Positions 1 through 11,938 of a stretch of DNA of 64,000 nt are shown in pieces. The translations under genes and the position numbers were made by a program. How positions within the stretch are numbered: position 1 is the stretch's first letter; the number at the start of each line of letters is the position of its first letter. The notes under the pieces were generated by a model, which was not told the DNA's origin, did no database searches, and was given only the letters and a program-made list of their open reading frames with translations. The stretch comes from Psilocybe azurescens. Lineage: Eukaryota; Basidiomycota; Agaricomycetes; Agaricales; Agrocybaceae. Where the stretch lies: the NCBI GenBank assembly GCA_023853785.1, contig JAJIRX010000622.1:744001-808000 (forward strand), written 5' to 3'.

Positions 1-1249
1 ATTCAGAGGAGTCTGCGTCTGAATCCGGTTCTGATGGGTCTTCCGACGACGAGGGTGAAAGTGGCGAGGACGTTGAGATAGAGGAGGGTGAAGAAGGGGA
101 AGACGACGAGAATGTAGAAGGCGACGAGGAAGAAGACGAAGAAGACGACGAGGAAGAGGATCCCAACGTCACCGTCGGCCAGGCACTCGTCGACCCCGTC
201 TACGTCGTATCCGTACTGCCCGAAGTAAAAGCATGCATCGTCTGCCCAGGAAAGCTGCTCAAGGGCGCTAAAATGGTGCAACTGCACCGGATTTCCAATG
301 CATGTACGCTTTTGCTTGAGTATCGAATTCCCCTGAGTTAACTGACACTTTCATCCTCCTTTCCTTCAATTTTGTCTCTCATAGGCACATGAAAGACGTC
401 TCAAACAGTTCACTGCCCTTTCCGTGGACGCTGATCCTAAGGAGAGCGCTTGGGAAGTTCTCAAAAACCACGCAGAAGAGAAACCGAAGCTCTCATTGGC
501 ACCTTCAACGTCTGCTACCTCTAAGCGAGCTGAGAAAAAGGTGCGTTTGTTACCTGGACGCAGCTCATCGCGTATTGAATAGTTCTTTCATTGTATCAGA
601 AAGTACAACAGGCTCGTCGCAAAATAAAGCGCGAAAAATTCAAGGCTAGACAAGCTAAAAAGCACTAGCTGCGTCGACGTCAGCGACAGGATCCGCCCCA
701 GCAGACGCTGCAGAAGCAAAACCCAAAATCAAGAAGGCAAAGAAAGCAACAGACGGTAAATCCGCTTCCGCTTCTGCCTCTGCTGACCCAACAACCACAC
801 CAACCACACCAACCACACCAACATCCCCACCCACAAAGAAACGTAAACTGGAATCAACGAAGACCCCCCCTTCAAAATCAGCCGCCCCTGCTTCAGATAC
901 AGCAACCGTCGAACCTCCCAAGCCCAAGAGGCCAAAGCACCGAATTCCCAATTTCAATTCTACAGCGCCTTCTGCAGAAACTATAGCTGATGCCAGCAAC
1001 GCTGGGAAAACGCAGGAAACTGTGAAGAATATCGTCAGGTCGACTTCGGACAGAGCCAAAAACGCGCGTTCAAGGGCGATGAGCATGTCTGGACGTGACG
1101 GTAAGCAAAGTCGCGGAGAACGTGGAGCATTTGGCGGAGGTAGGGGTAGAGGTAGTAGCGGTGGCGGGAGAGGTGGAGGTGGTATTAGGGGTAGGGGAGG
1201 AAGGGGAGGCGAAGGTGGAAGAGGAAGAAGGGGAGGTGGGAGATCGTGA
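1..1249 (+). CDS. Nucleolar-type C2H2 zinc-finger protein with acidic, Lys-rich and RGG regions (5' partial)
   Basis: The gene enters the window already open and is read in frame from base 3. A Glu/Asp-rich stretch comes first, then a U1-type C2H2 finger (CIVC near 250-260, then H-x5-H across the first intron), then KESAWEVL and a basic segment. The tail is Lys/Pro-rich and ends in GRGRG/RGG repeats with a stop at 1247-1249. I place exons at 1-299, 385-540 and 600-1249. The first intron needs a GC donor (GCATGT at 300) to keep the finger in frame; the second is GT-AG. After the run of five A at 657-661 the frame must shift by one missing base; otherwise a TAG at 666 ends the protein before the RGG tail. 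An acidic/basic/RGG composition with a single finger suggests a ribosome-biogenesis protein. The family is not identified with certainty. Confidence 0.6.
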
Positions 1250-1908
1250 TATGTGCCAGCCTACATGCCATGAATATCTTTGATCGACACCCTTATTTCC
1301 TCAGAAGGCTTAAAAAATGTCCTCAAAAGGTCGACAACCAGCGTTCATCCGTAAACAGGCCATTGTTTCATTTGTGAAACCCTGGCATAATTTTTTCTAT
1401 TCGGTAAGCGATTGGGGTTCATTGCTGGAGAATAAGTATGCATCATCTTATTTCGAACAATGTTCGATGGGGACTGTTTCGAGATAAGAAGGGAGAATGG
1501 ATGAATATAACCAAAATGAGAAAACAAAATTTCCGTGAGACCCACCTTTGTCCAGTCCAGGAATTCCAACGCATGCAACACAAGTCTCAACCCAGGTTGG
1601 AAACTTTCTGTTCCAGAGGGGCACAATAGCTACAGGTGTTCTCGAGTACGCGAATGACTGGGAGATGCCAGACAGTGGTTTGCTTGGCTGCTTGCCGGCT
1701 GTCGGTAAAGATATATATCACTGCAATTGTTCTACATACGGTCTTTTACATACGGTCTCGCTACTAATGATGACAAGCGGTCAAGTTTCCTCTTCTGCCT
1801 TCATCGTCACACACTCTAAAGTCTGTCTAGCAGTGTATCCTATCATTCGACAGGCTTTGCAGGAATATCAAGACAACTTTTCACGCGCTGTGCTCAGTCT
1901 CTAACTTA

Positions 1909-3496
1909 ATGGACAATTTGAGCGCGAGCCAATGTCTCAGTCAACCACCACTCCTGTTACCAGCTGCGAGCACTCCGACCAATGATTCCATCAGTCGAGA
2001 CACGTTCAGAAGGCTGCCATTGGATATCCAGTCTCAGTATGCTATGGTGAGTATTCGAAGTCATTTGACTGCCTTATTACCAAACACTGACCATCTTCTT
2101 TGGTATGTTTCTGCTAGCATTACAATCTCCAGAACGCCAACACTCTTGACTCTGAGGCAATATGTGCTATACTGTGCACCAAGAATGAATGGATCCCGGC
2201 GCTTGACATCCCCGGCCATTTACAATACCCTACATCCAATGGACTTATCATCTACAAGGACGTCATGGATCTCGTCGACTTCTTGGCCACAGAGTGTTCA
2301 GATCATGGAGAATCACCTGCAGGGCTTGCTAACTCTCTACATGGCGACTCTCCGCCTCCTTTGAATTACGAAGGACACGTTGAGGAATCAGAAATTATGC
2401 CCTTGTCATCCGGCTGTCTTTTCAGCACTCCAAATGCCCTGGAACAGACCCTCAAGCGTCTCAGGCAGGGAATACTAGAATCTCAAAATTGCGTTCGCGA
2501 TACATCGGCCGACGTGTTCGAATTCCAGGCCAAGCTCGCAGGGGAGACATCATACCACGTTCAAGTCGTTGGATTAATGGCTGATGCCGTTCAACAAGTA
2601 GCTGATCACCACGTTTCTACAGAAGCTATGCGATTCAGCCTAAAGCGACAGCATGATGGCTACAATGGCAGTCAGGATATAGTCCCAGATGGGTTTTGCA
2701 TTGAAGGCAGTCCCTACAAATTCATTGAAAGGCCTCTTAAGAAAAGAAGACTGCTGTGGCGCGACGACAGCGATGGCACCAGTCCACAAGTGGGCGTGAA
2801 ATCCGTCGACAAATCGTTGTGGCGGAATGCCCTGTTTGGAGCCACCTGTCCTAGTGACCAAGACTCACACAATACCGATAGCAGCTACTTGCTTTCAAGT
2901 ATTCCCGGGCAAGATCTTACGGGTGACGACTTGCTGGAGTATTCGGACGATGCATCGGATTCGACATTGCAAGAGCATGCCAGTCCATTAACTCCCTCGG
3001 AAAAAAGTTACCTATCCCTGAGCGGTTGTTGCTTAGGAGGAAGAAAAGGAGTCAGAGAAGGAATATTCCTTTCCTCCAGTTTCCAGTTCACCCGATGGAC
3101 GAAGCTGTCGAACACGGATCTCTGTCTGACAGCGGCCTGAGCACAGATAATTCGGAGAGCGATCATCGGGACATGACGACACTTCTGCGCTCCTGGCCAC
3201 CCGCCTGGCCTGAATCTCTGGGTCATTACCGAGGAAACCCTAAATATGGTACTGTTGGTGATGATAGTTGTACATACATCCCTGGGTATAGGGATCAACG
3301 AGCCAGGAAAATCACATTCTTCAAGGAAGGACGACGAGAGAAGTTTAGGCGAATGATCGAATTGGATGAGAATGGAAAGCAAATACATTCTGATCCTGAC
3401 TGGCTAGTCTGCGATGTGGATGCACGCATTGAGAGTATATTCTGGTCTGACCGCTATGTCTACGCCTTCGACGATCAAGAATGTAAGTATTTCTAG
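1909..3496 (+). pseudogene. Family F protein, copy A (one-base frameshift, otherwise intact)
   Basis: This copy encodes the same protein as copy C (12273-13984, minus). Exon 1 is 1909-2046, and the intron 2047-2117 is phase 0 with GTGAGT and CTAG ends, shared with copy C. Exon 2 runs in frame from 2118 to the run of six A at 3001-3006. There one base is missing relative to copy C, so the direct reading ends at 3140. In the next frame the C-terminal domain continues without a stop to 3496, including AWPESLGHYRG-like and PGYRDQRARKIT motifs. A Lys/Arg-rich LKKRRLLWRDD stretch resembles a nuclear localisation signal. Function is unknown. With only one lesion this could be a working gene with a sequencing error, but copy B shares the same A6 run. 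Confidence 0.6.
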
Positions 3497-3829
3497 TAGT
3501 CTCGAAATCCACCGTTTTATTACCTTCGTTGGGCTCGAGGTACTCGTTGATTCATCAATGTAACTCAACCGTTAAAGCAATAAATTTGCACCTTATTTTA
3601 AATAGCTAGATATTTGAACTACCTTTGTGTTTAGAAAAATATCATGGTCCACTGGATAAGATATATCAAGATGTCACAGAAGATTGTAATTTAAAGACTA
3701 CCGACCATGTCGAAAGCACAAATCGCCGTTATGGCGGGGAAGGGTTAAGATTTAACTGAGATTGATCAACCTGATTTATGAAATTACTTGTCAGACTATA
3801 TTAACTTTCTTGCGCTGTTTGACTGCTCT
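3497..3829. other. Convergent spacer between copy A and the kinase-tail fragment
   Basis: This 333-bp AT-rich stretch holds no coding sequence that I can support. It corresponds in position and length to the spacer at 11939-12272 in the other arm, but no clear base-level match is visible. Confidence 0.5.
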
Positions 3830-4410
3830 GGGCGGGGATACGGCATTGCACTTTCGCGAGCGTTCCTAATTGTGCATTTTTGACGGTGAGAAGAACCATT
3901 GCGCCGTGGATATACTCCGCGAGAACGCTTTTTCTGCCTGCGATGCCAACATCGCTAAGGCAGAGGTGTAACCAGAAGTAACCCAGTCAGTCCTGGGCAG
4001 CAATGCAGAAGAGGTCCCAAGGCTGTGAGGACATCGAGCAGTATGAGAATCCTGGGAGGGCTGCCAGAGTTGTTGATCTGCAACTGCCAAGTGAATATCG
4101 TTCAACAACCCATTAGGAGAGGGGGTTCGTAAATCGGACAAGTTAGTGGTAAAGGTACGACTGCATGGACACTGCAGTTCAAACGAGACCAGAGCAGAAT
4201 TATGTCGAGAAACAGCAATATAATTGACTTGCTGAGACTTGTTACTCGGAGACTGCATGAGAGATGGAGATTGGGATCGGGAAGGCAGGGAAGGTAGGGA
4301 GCGTCAGAATTGTCGGGATCATGGTGGTCCAAAGTAATGGCACCTTTCCAGGATTGGTGGGTAAATGCGCTTAGGTGAGTAATAATGAGTGACCGAGCAG
4401 GAGAAGAGGC
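3830..4410 (-). pseudogene. FHA-kinase C-terminal tail fragment
   Basis: On the minus strand this matches the Ser/Pro-rich tail of the kinase at 9417-11938. Shared motifs include FTTNLS, RTPSP, DIHL, TDW and TSGYTSALAMLASQA. Similarity starts near the kinase stop (about 3830) and reaches back to about 4405, where it is cut off abruptly by the start of family F copy B on the opposite strand. No FHA or kinase catalytic part is present. The frame is broken near both ends relative to the intact gene, so this is a dead fragment left from the inverted duplication. Confidence 0.75.
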
Positions 4411-4419
4411 ACTGTAAAT

Positions 4420-5577
4420 ACTCTGGAACAAATTCTTAAACGTCTTAAAAGGGAATACTCGAATCCCAGCGAAACGTTCGCGAAATATCAGCCAATGAAT
4501 TTGACTTCTAGGCCAACTTCGCGAGGGAGACCTCATACCATGTTTGAGTCATTAGATTAATGGCCGATGCCGTTCAACAAATGGCTGCTCACCAAGATCC
4601 AACAGGGGTAGATGGGTTATCCACGGAGAAGCACCTACCGATCCCTCCGACGCGCCCCACCACCGGCAACAATCTGGCGGATAAATCTCATTCCAATAAT
4701 ACCAGCGTTTTCCAAGTCCAGTTAGACGGTGTTCGACCCAGCCTAAACCGACAGCGTAATAATCACAATCACAGCAGGGAGAAAGTTCCAGATGGGCTTT
4801 ATACAGGAGGAGGTCCCTATGATCAGATCTGCGTTAAAAATCTTAAGAAAAGAGGGATGCTGTGGCTCGATGACAGCGATGGTATCAGTCCCCAAGAAAC
4901 CGCCTAAGCCGATAAAACGGTATGTTGGAGTGCCCCGTCTGGGAATATTTATCCCAGCGAGCGAGAGTCACTCAGTACAGACACCAGCTATTCTCTTTCG
5001 AGCATTCCCGAGCAAGATCTTACGGGGGCGACCTGCTGGAGTATTCGGACGATGCTTCGGACTCGGTACTGGAGGAACCTGTTAGCCCATTAATTTCCTC
5101 AGAAAAAAGCTACCTATTCCTCAGAAGGTGCTGCTTGAGAGGAAAGAGAGGACATGAAAAAATCGTCTCGGCACCGTCTTGCAATTTCCGGTCTACCCGA
5201 TGGGCGAAGCCGTTGAACACGGATCTCTTTCTGAAAGCGGACTGAGGACAGATAACTCGGAATATGATCATCACAACATGGCGACGCTTTTGCGCGCTTG
5301 GCCCCTGGTCTGAGTCCCTGGGCCGTTATCGAGGAGATTATAGATATGCTTCGCATGGTGATGATTGGCATTTCTTATATAAACCTGGGTACAGGGATCA
5401 GCGTGCCAGGAAAATAACATTTTACAAGCTAGGACAACAACCTACTATGATGCGAAGTTGGAAGGAAATAGACAGCGATCCAAACTGGCTGAATTGTGAC
5501 GTTTATGCACAAATTGGTCCGACTGTCATGTATACATGTTTGACGACCAGGAACGGAGGTTCTTCTTGCAGTATTTG
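4420..5577 (+). pseudogene. Family F, copy B (5'-truncated and decayed)
   Basis: The sequence aligns with copies A and C from the LEQTLKRLR-like region to the C-terminus near FDDQE. The N-terminal exon and the start are missing. Frame is lost several times: an early stop before 4560, a stop at about 4905 (copy C reads on into LPVDKTLWW), a shift near 5030, the same A6-run shift seen in copy A at about 5103-5108, and another after 5245. LLEYSDDASDS, GPWSESLGRYRG and PGYRDQRARKIT-like motifs remain legible. It lies head to head with the kinase-tail fragment at 3830-4410 and directly follows that breakpoint. Confidence 0.8.
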
Positions 5578-5624
5578 AATGCGGCCTGAGAGCGCAAAGC
5601 ATGGCACAAGCGCAGTAGTCTGAA

Positions 5625-7738
5625 TCATCTTGATTCCGGACAGGCCCACTTCGCATGAATCCAATCAAGGACATATTTCCCAAAAACTTCTGAAACCTTG
5701 TAATTATGGGCGAGGCAAGGCCATTGAGTAATCGTCATGAAGAATGTCCAATGGTCATCGCATAATCCAAGGTAAATAAACAAATCCGTAAGATGGAATA
5801 AAAATAAAAGCACAAATCCAAAAGAATTAGAAAGCAATATAGAACCAGTCAAAAGTGATAAGAGAAAGAGAAGACGGACGTCGGACATGGGAATGAAAAG
5901 GCAACAACATTTCCTCAAGCCAGACTTTTGTAGGACGCCGTCTGTCATCTGGATGACCTATGACGACGGAAGCAAAAGGCAAGTCAGTAATCCGACCAGG
6001 TACACGGTGCACCTAGTGTAAGAGAAATGAAACACTAACTTTGTTTATATCTGGTCTCTCCGCTGGATTGACCTTCAGCATGCTATCGATGAGGTTTTTG
6101 AGGCCTTGCGAATACGCAGACTGCGGGTGCTTGTACTGCGCATTCAGCACAGCCATAGCTATTGACCCTCCCTGCTCAGTTGTTTGCGTATTTTCAAAGG
6201 GTGAGTGAGAGTACGCGAGGGCGTATAATGTGCACCCCAAAGACTATGGAAAGAAATATAAGAATGGGAAATAAGGTGGAGGAATAGAACACGACATACC
6301 CAAATATCCACCTTCTCGTCAATTGTCTGGCCTGTTTTAACATCGAATAGCTCGGGTGCTCGATAGGCCATCGTACTTTGCTCTGCCGCAATATCCTTCA
6401 TTGATATGGATTAATTGGACAGCCGTGTATTGTGAAGCGATATACGCACCTGCTGCAGCAAAGCCTGTGATCGATTCTCAATATGCACCCTTGCCATCAT
6501 CGTGCTTCCGAAATCCATGAGAACAGGTGTTTTTCCATCATCCGCTATCATGACATTACTAGACGTTGAATTGAAAACGGACGTCAGTCTACGAAGGGCG
6601 ACAAAACGTCACTGCATATACAGAAAATGGAACTCACCCAGGTTTTAGGTCTCGATGCGCATAAGGCACAACTTCTAACGTCGGATTACCCTGCCGCTGC
6701 GCATTCTCCACCTCTTCATCACCATCAAACACCACCTCACCCTCGTCCTCCACCTGATGTCTCGTCACCAAGGGCACACTCGCTGACGCGCCGTCGTACG
6801 AATATCCGCCTTCCGCGTCACCCTCTGCCTGCGGGAACCTCTCATCGTGCTCATCATCAAGATGGTCGTTGTTCCTGGAAGCTTTTCCAGCGGCACCGGT
6901 CTTCTTGGCGGCGACAGCGGAGCGGGGTGTTGTCGGTCGGTACTCATGCATAGCGCGTACTGCTAGGCAGGTTCCGCGGAAGAGGCGGACCATGTCTTGT
7001 TCGGGGAAGTGACGTCCATTTACGAGGTTGGCGTTGATAGCGTCTTGCAGATTTCCGCGCTGTGCATGCCTCGGGGATGAATATGGGAGAGTGAGAGGTC
7101 TAGTTGTAACATTACCTTGTAGAGCGGAAGGAATAGATATACTATCTGACCTTCACCATCGGGGTCTTGAACAACAGCCGAGTCCTGCATCGATGTCAAG
7201 TGGTGTTTTAGAAGAGAGGAGACTATACGCACCATGATACGAATAATATTTGGATGTCTGTGACAATAAACGTGTCAGCAGTGCTCAACCATATTCCCCT
7301 AAACCGCTAAAACGCACTTAAATCTCCGGTATGCCTCTACTTCTCTCATAGCCTCTTTCACACCTTGTGCACCCGTGGGACACCGAATCTTTTTCAACGC
7401 GAATTGTCTCTGCGCAGAACACAATCTTCAGAGCGAACAGTCACATGGGTACCGGAGCGGCCTTACCCCACTATCTTCATCTTGAGCGAGATAAACGAAC
7501 GAGAAACCGCCCTCCCCGAGCACTTTGATGATTTGGACTACGATTTGCGTCAATACACAGATTGAAGGACTCTTTGAAGCATAACGACGTAGAAAGCAGC
7601 CCGTGACTTACACGTCCGTCCATTGATCTTGACCTTCGGCGTTTGCTGGCACAGGCACGAAGACAACGCCCACAGAGCATCTTTTGCTTGATCTCTAAAG
7701 TTTTCCAGCGCACGAGATAGTTGTGGTGGTAGTGACAT
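5625..7738 (-). CDS. ENV7: STK16/ENV7-type serine/threonine kinase (NAK family)
   Basis: Ten exons can be joined in frame: 7738-7612, 7537-7467, 7409-7318, 7257-7233, 7184-7116, 7059-6638, 6558-6450, 6395-6300, 6243-6040 and a last one starting about 5957. Together they read as a complete kinase: glycine loop LGEGGFSFVYL, lysine in FALKKI, HPNIIRIM, catalytic loop YAHRDLKPGN, MDFGS (DFG), APELFDVKTGQTIDEKVDIW, LGCTLYALAYSHSPFE and NPAERPDI. This order and the APELF/DIWSLGC signature are those of STK16 in animals and Env7 in yeast, a palmitoylated Golgi/vacuole-associated kinase. An acidic insert of about 90 residues lies between MHEY and the HRD loop. The N-terminus has a Cys pair (SSCLC), a possible acylation site. 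The end of the last exon is uncertain; the 5625 stop follows a poorly conserved stretch. Confidence 0.85.
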
Positions 7739-9416
7739 TTTGTATGAAACGTAGATGTTTTCCGCAGTGGAAGCTGTGGAAGCTTTAAAGTCTGAACTGG
7801 AAACCAATTCGTTGATGCCGCGTCTGCGGCTCCCATTCAGGGTGGTGGACTTCGTGTGAATATTATTGCTTGTCACTAAACGCCACAGCTTCCAATCCAA
7901 ACAACGCAGCTCGAAGGGGACCAGCCGCAAGCCAGCCGCAGATTTCTCTCCAAAATCTTCGAATCGCATCAGGTTGTCTCGAAGATGAATGCACTGTCTT
8001 CTCGCTTATTCATGTCGCAGTATGACTGCGAATGAGAGGAAACGTCGGACTGAAAACTCGGAAATTCGAGCAAACCAAACCCTTCCAGAGTCTTGATTTC
8101 GAGCTGATTTCGAGACACTATTGAAACACTATTTGATGTCGTTCCACTAAGTATATTCATAACTGCGCGTTTTTCCCTCTAAAGCGACGATGTACGGATG
8201 AGGAGGATCAATGACCAGGTGAGCCAAGAGCCAAATCTCTACTCCAGATAACTCCAAGAACTTTTGCGCAGATAATGCAGGAGGCAGCTACTATGTAGGT
8301 ATTTGAGGTGCTTTCACGTACACATATCCATCACAGAAGTTGAACCTAGAAAGGTAGGACTAGGTGGTTTTTGAGAGGTTTGTATGTTGGGGGCCCTTCT
8401 GTGCGGCCCCGGGAGCACTGTACTTTCGTCAAACCTGACTTTACATTTGCTCCCAACCCGAGACGCTTACAAGAGGCGCCTGGATTAAAAATAATATTCC
8501 AGCAATATTTATAGTCAGTGGTTGCCATTCTCGCATGCTGGTTGAACAAGCCCCTTACATTTCTTATGTCGAATGACCAGGTTTCAATATTCCCTACCTT
8601 ACCTCGCTCTGAAAATGACGTCGCCATTCTGCCCCACTTTTCATGAATTCTGCTTCAGTAGAGGCCGCGATTTAGGAACGCGGGATCAGGCTGCTCACCA
8701 GCTCTGACTCCGAGGCGACAATGATGGCTGCAGCAGTACACTTTAAAAGTTTATATTCCAAGAGATATACAGCTTCGATCTCATTTCGACAGAAGGGGCT
8801 CAGAAACACTCGCCAGTGGCTCAGCTGCGACAGAATACAATGCGTCAGTCTATCCAACGACTATGCGAGTCGCCTTGCTGACGCTTTGTTGTTTTAATCC
8901 TTGTTCTGGTGCCCAATGCGATTGTTTGGGACATATTGGAAGGTATTGATCCCGAATGGCTTCGAACAGCCGCGAGACTCATGCACTATATCTCCTTCTG
9001 GAGAGGCAACTTTCAACGCCAAGCGCCCTTTACTTACTGATTTCGACGTCGAAACCTTCTGTTACGGGTCACGGGTGCTTTTTCACCCCCAAATCACTGT
9101 CTGCCTCATCAAACCGACCTGGATTTTATCATAGCATCCCAAGAGCACCATTTTAAACTCTCAATTGCAAAATGGTGCACGCACATTCGAGAATCATCTT
9201 GCTTCGGGGTCGAATATATCTTTGGTGGCTCAGATGTATTTCCAATTGACTGTAAGCATCCAGTCTATTGTATATTTCGGCTTATACAACCTCAAACCTG
9301 TGCCACCCTTGGGCGCATTGTTGACTGAGAAGAACGTATAAAGATGTCACTATGGGTATCGTTTTTTATTGAACTGGCACACATTCCCCCTCTACAGCTC
9401 TGGTTTCCAACACACT
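7739..9416. other. Intergenic region between STK16-like and FHA-kinase genes
   Basis: I see only short open frames on both strands here and no recognisable domain. It should contain the promoter of the minus-strand STK16 gene and that of the plus-strand FHA kinase. Confidence 0.4.
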
Positions 9417-11938
9417 ATGGAAATCTATGATGTTTCTTCTTACAGGTCTGATAGAGACTGGCTAATTACTACACACCAGCACTCTATTAATTCCAGTCTG
9501 TGGGGATTTCTGACATGCTCTAACGGCAGTCGAGTGGCGAGCTTCAGTAGGGAAATCAGGGAGCACACATTCGGCAGCAGCGTCTACAACAACACTGTGG
9601 TCAAAGGGACTTTTATTGGTATGTATTCATGACCTTGTAAGTTAATGCTGCACACTTACGGAGATATTCCAGGTGATCACCATTGTACTATTGTTTGGGA
9701 CGGCCAAGAGACTATAGATAGTGTAGTTTCTGTTCGTGTTTCGTCACACATGTCTGCAGATACCTGGGTGAGCTTTGTTTAAATTTGTGCTTCATCATGC
9801 GCTTACAGTATGTGTCTAGATAAATGAAACACACATAAGTGGAGACCTGGACACATCCGTTTGTCATGGGGATATGATACATTTTGGTACCTTGGATGGG
9901 GAACATAGTGCGTAGTTTCAATCAAGCCATTAGACTGCGAGATTTATTATTATTATTAGCATATCTATATCATCACTCAGCCCATTTGAAAGTCGCGAAA
10001 CCATTAGAAGGTGTCTACAATGTGGATGGTCCCGTGGTTGGAAATGGTTCTTTTGGAGTTGTCCGTCGTGTCTGCTCTCGCAATTCTGGCGAGTACAAGG
10101 CAGCAAAGAGAATCAATCTTGCGAGCGTAAACGACGAATCATACGAGCTCTCCATTATGCTCCTTCTCAACAGTCGGAAACACAAGAATATCTGCAACAT
10201 TGAAGATTTTTTCATTCAGACTGGCCCTAAAGTCATCGGTGTGCGGTATCATGCCTGCTCAAGCGCTTTATTAATGATTATATTCGTGCAGATATTGTGA
10301 TGCCATTGTTGAAAAAGAACCTGGCGAAATACTTGCATGAGAGGCACGAAGAAGCGAAGACCAACCCTGCATGTGCAATTTGTTAGTTTCTCACCTATCC
10401 TGTATGATTCCTGGCCAGCTCAATACTTCTACTCTGAACAGCGGAAAAAGAGGCCAAGAGCACCACGTTCCAGATATGTGATGCAATGAAGGTGGGTGTG
10501 AATATTTATTCTATGCCACACCAGTCCATCTCAGCATTCTATTCAGCACGTTCACTCAGATGATTTGATACATTATGATCTCAAGCCGGAGGTACGAGTG
10601 AACGTGCCATTCCATGATGTTCCAAAGACTAACAACACATAGAATATTCTTGTTTCTTCGGAAAGCCCGCTAACGGTTAAGGTAGCCGATTTCGGTATTG
10701 CTACCATGATAGTCTCCACTGAACGCTATCCGGTAAGCCATAGTCTTAAACTGTGGGAGTAGGATCGATCTCACCGCTCGAAAACAGACACCGTGTGGAA
10801 CCATTGGATACATGGCACCAGAGATAGTTCAGTGCCAACCGCACACCAACTTAGCTGATAGCTGGGGCGTTGGGGTCATGATATTTCAACTGTAAGCACA
10901 GTGCCATCCTGTCTGAAATGGTCTGAACAAAGATTTCAGGCTTACAAATAATGTCACCCCGGAATTTTCGGACAAATGGGAGCTAAACTCTGCGCCTCTT
11001 GACGAACTAGTAACAAAGGGCATCATAACGGAACAAGGTATGCCATTGGGTATTGCCAGGAATAATATGCATTAATTCTGCGCTACTTAGCGAGGGAATT
11101 CACCCAGAACCTTCTCAAAGCTGACTGGGAAACAGAGCGTTCATCTCTGACAGAAGCATTGGAACATTCATGGCTACGTGATACTGTGGAAAACATTGCA
11201 TCAGATGTGTCTGTTAAATCGTTTGAACAAACATTAGATCTCGGACGCTCTCAGGAGAACGTCAATAGCGCGGCTCATAGTGGCATCCACCTTCAACTGG
11301 TCACCATGTCAGAAGGGGTGGACGAGGATATGACTGACGATGTAGTAGTATGGAGTACCCGGACTCCCTCTCCTGCTCTGTCACTCAATGACACTCACCT
11401 AACCTCATACTTCTGCGCATCCTGGAAATGTACCAGTACCTGGGACCACTATTATGCCTCTAATCCTGATGCTCCCTGTCCTCTCGATCCCCGATCCCCA
11501 TCTCCCACACAATCTCTGAATGATGAGCCTCAAGAAGTCGTTGATACTGTTGTTTCTCGACCTACTCCTGCTTTGGTCACATTTGAATCACAGCGTCCAG
11601 GCAGTCGCACCTTCACTACCAACTTGTCCAATTTACGAACCCCCTCTCCTAGTGGGTCGCTGAGCGATATTCACTTGGAAGCTGCAGACCAACAACCCTG
11701 GCAATCCTCCCTGGATCCATGTACTCTCCAATGTCCTCCCAGTCTTGGGACCCTTGAGTCTTCTGCATTGTTGGCCAGGACTGACTGGTCTACTTCTGGT
11801 TACACCTCTGCCTTAGCGATGTTGGCATCACAGGCAGCAAAGTGTTCTCGCGGAGTCTATCCTGGGCACAATGGTTCTCGTCTCAACCGTACTATCAGGA
11901 AAGCTCGCGAAAGTGCAATGCCGTATTACCGCCCATAA
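9417..11938 (+). CDS. FHA-domain serine/threonine kinase (Rad53/Chk2/Dun1-like architecture) with Ser/Pro-rich tail
   Basis: Exons joined at GT-AG introns give an N-terminal FHA-like domain (EHTFGSSVYNN, GDHHCTIVWDG, ADTWINETHI, CHGDMIHFG), then a kinase domain and a long tail. Kinase motifs are GNGSFGVVRR, lysine in YKAAKRI, HYDLKPEN, ADFGIAT, GTIGYMAPE and DSWGVGVMIFQL, all in frame across at least eight introns. The FHA core has FGSS where GRS is usual and D-H-H in place of the S-x2-H phosphothreonine-binding motif, so phosphopeptide binding may be altered. The tail (from about 11200) is rich in S/T-P and has TPSP/SPSP repeats. The start is the ATG at 9417; an upstream in-frame codon at 9369 is TTG. 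It converges on family F copy C, and its tail is partly duplicated at 3830-4410. Checkpoint function is inferred only from architecture. Confidence 0.75.

Larger units (their letters stand above)
1660..4410. repeat. Left arm of an inverted segmental duplication (F copy A plus kinase tail)
   Basis: Read on the + strand this arm is family F copy A (+) followed by an FHA-kinase tail fragment (-). The right arm at about 11400-14250 is the kinase tail (+) followed by family F copy C (-), which is the same pair in reverse orientation. First-exon DNA of A and C is about 90% identical by eye, the intron position is the same, and similarity runs upstream to about base 1660. The stop-to-stop spacing of the convergent genes is almost equal in the two arms (about 333 and 335 bp), although the spacer sequence itself has diverged. 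Confidence 0.75.

Noticed and set aside
655..1086. Minus-strand open frame opposite the nucleolar protein
   Set aside because: Low-complexity shadow of the Lys/Pro-rich coding region.
9369..9416. Upstream extension of the FHA kinase
   Set aside because: The codon at 9369 is TTG; the first ATG in frame is 9417.
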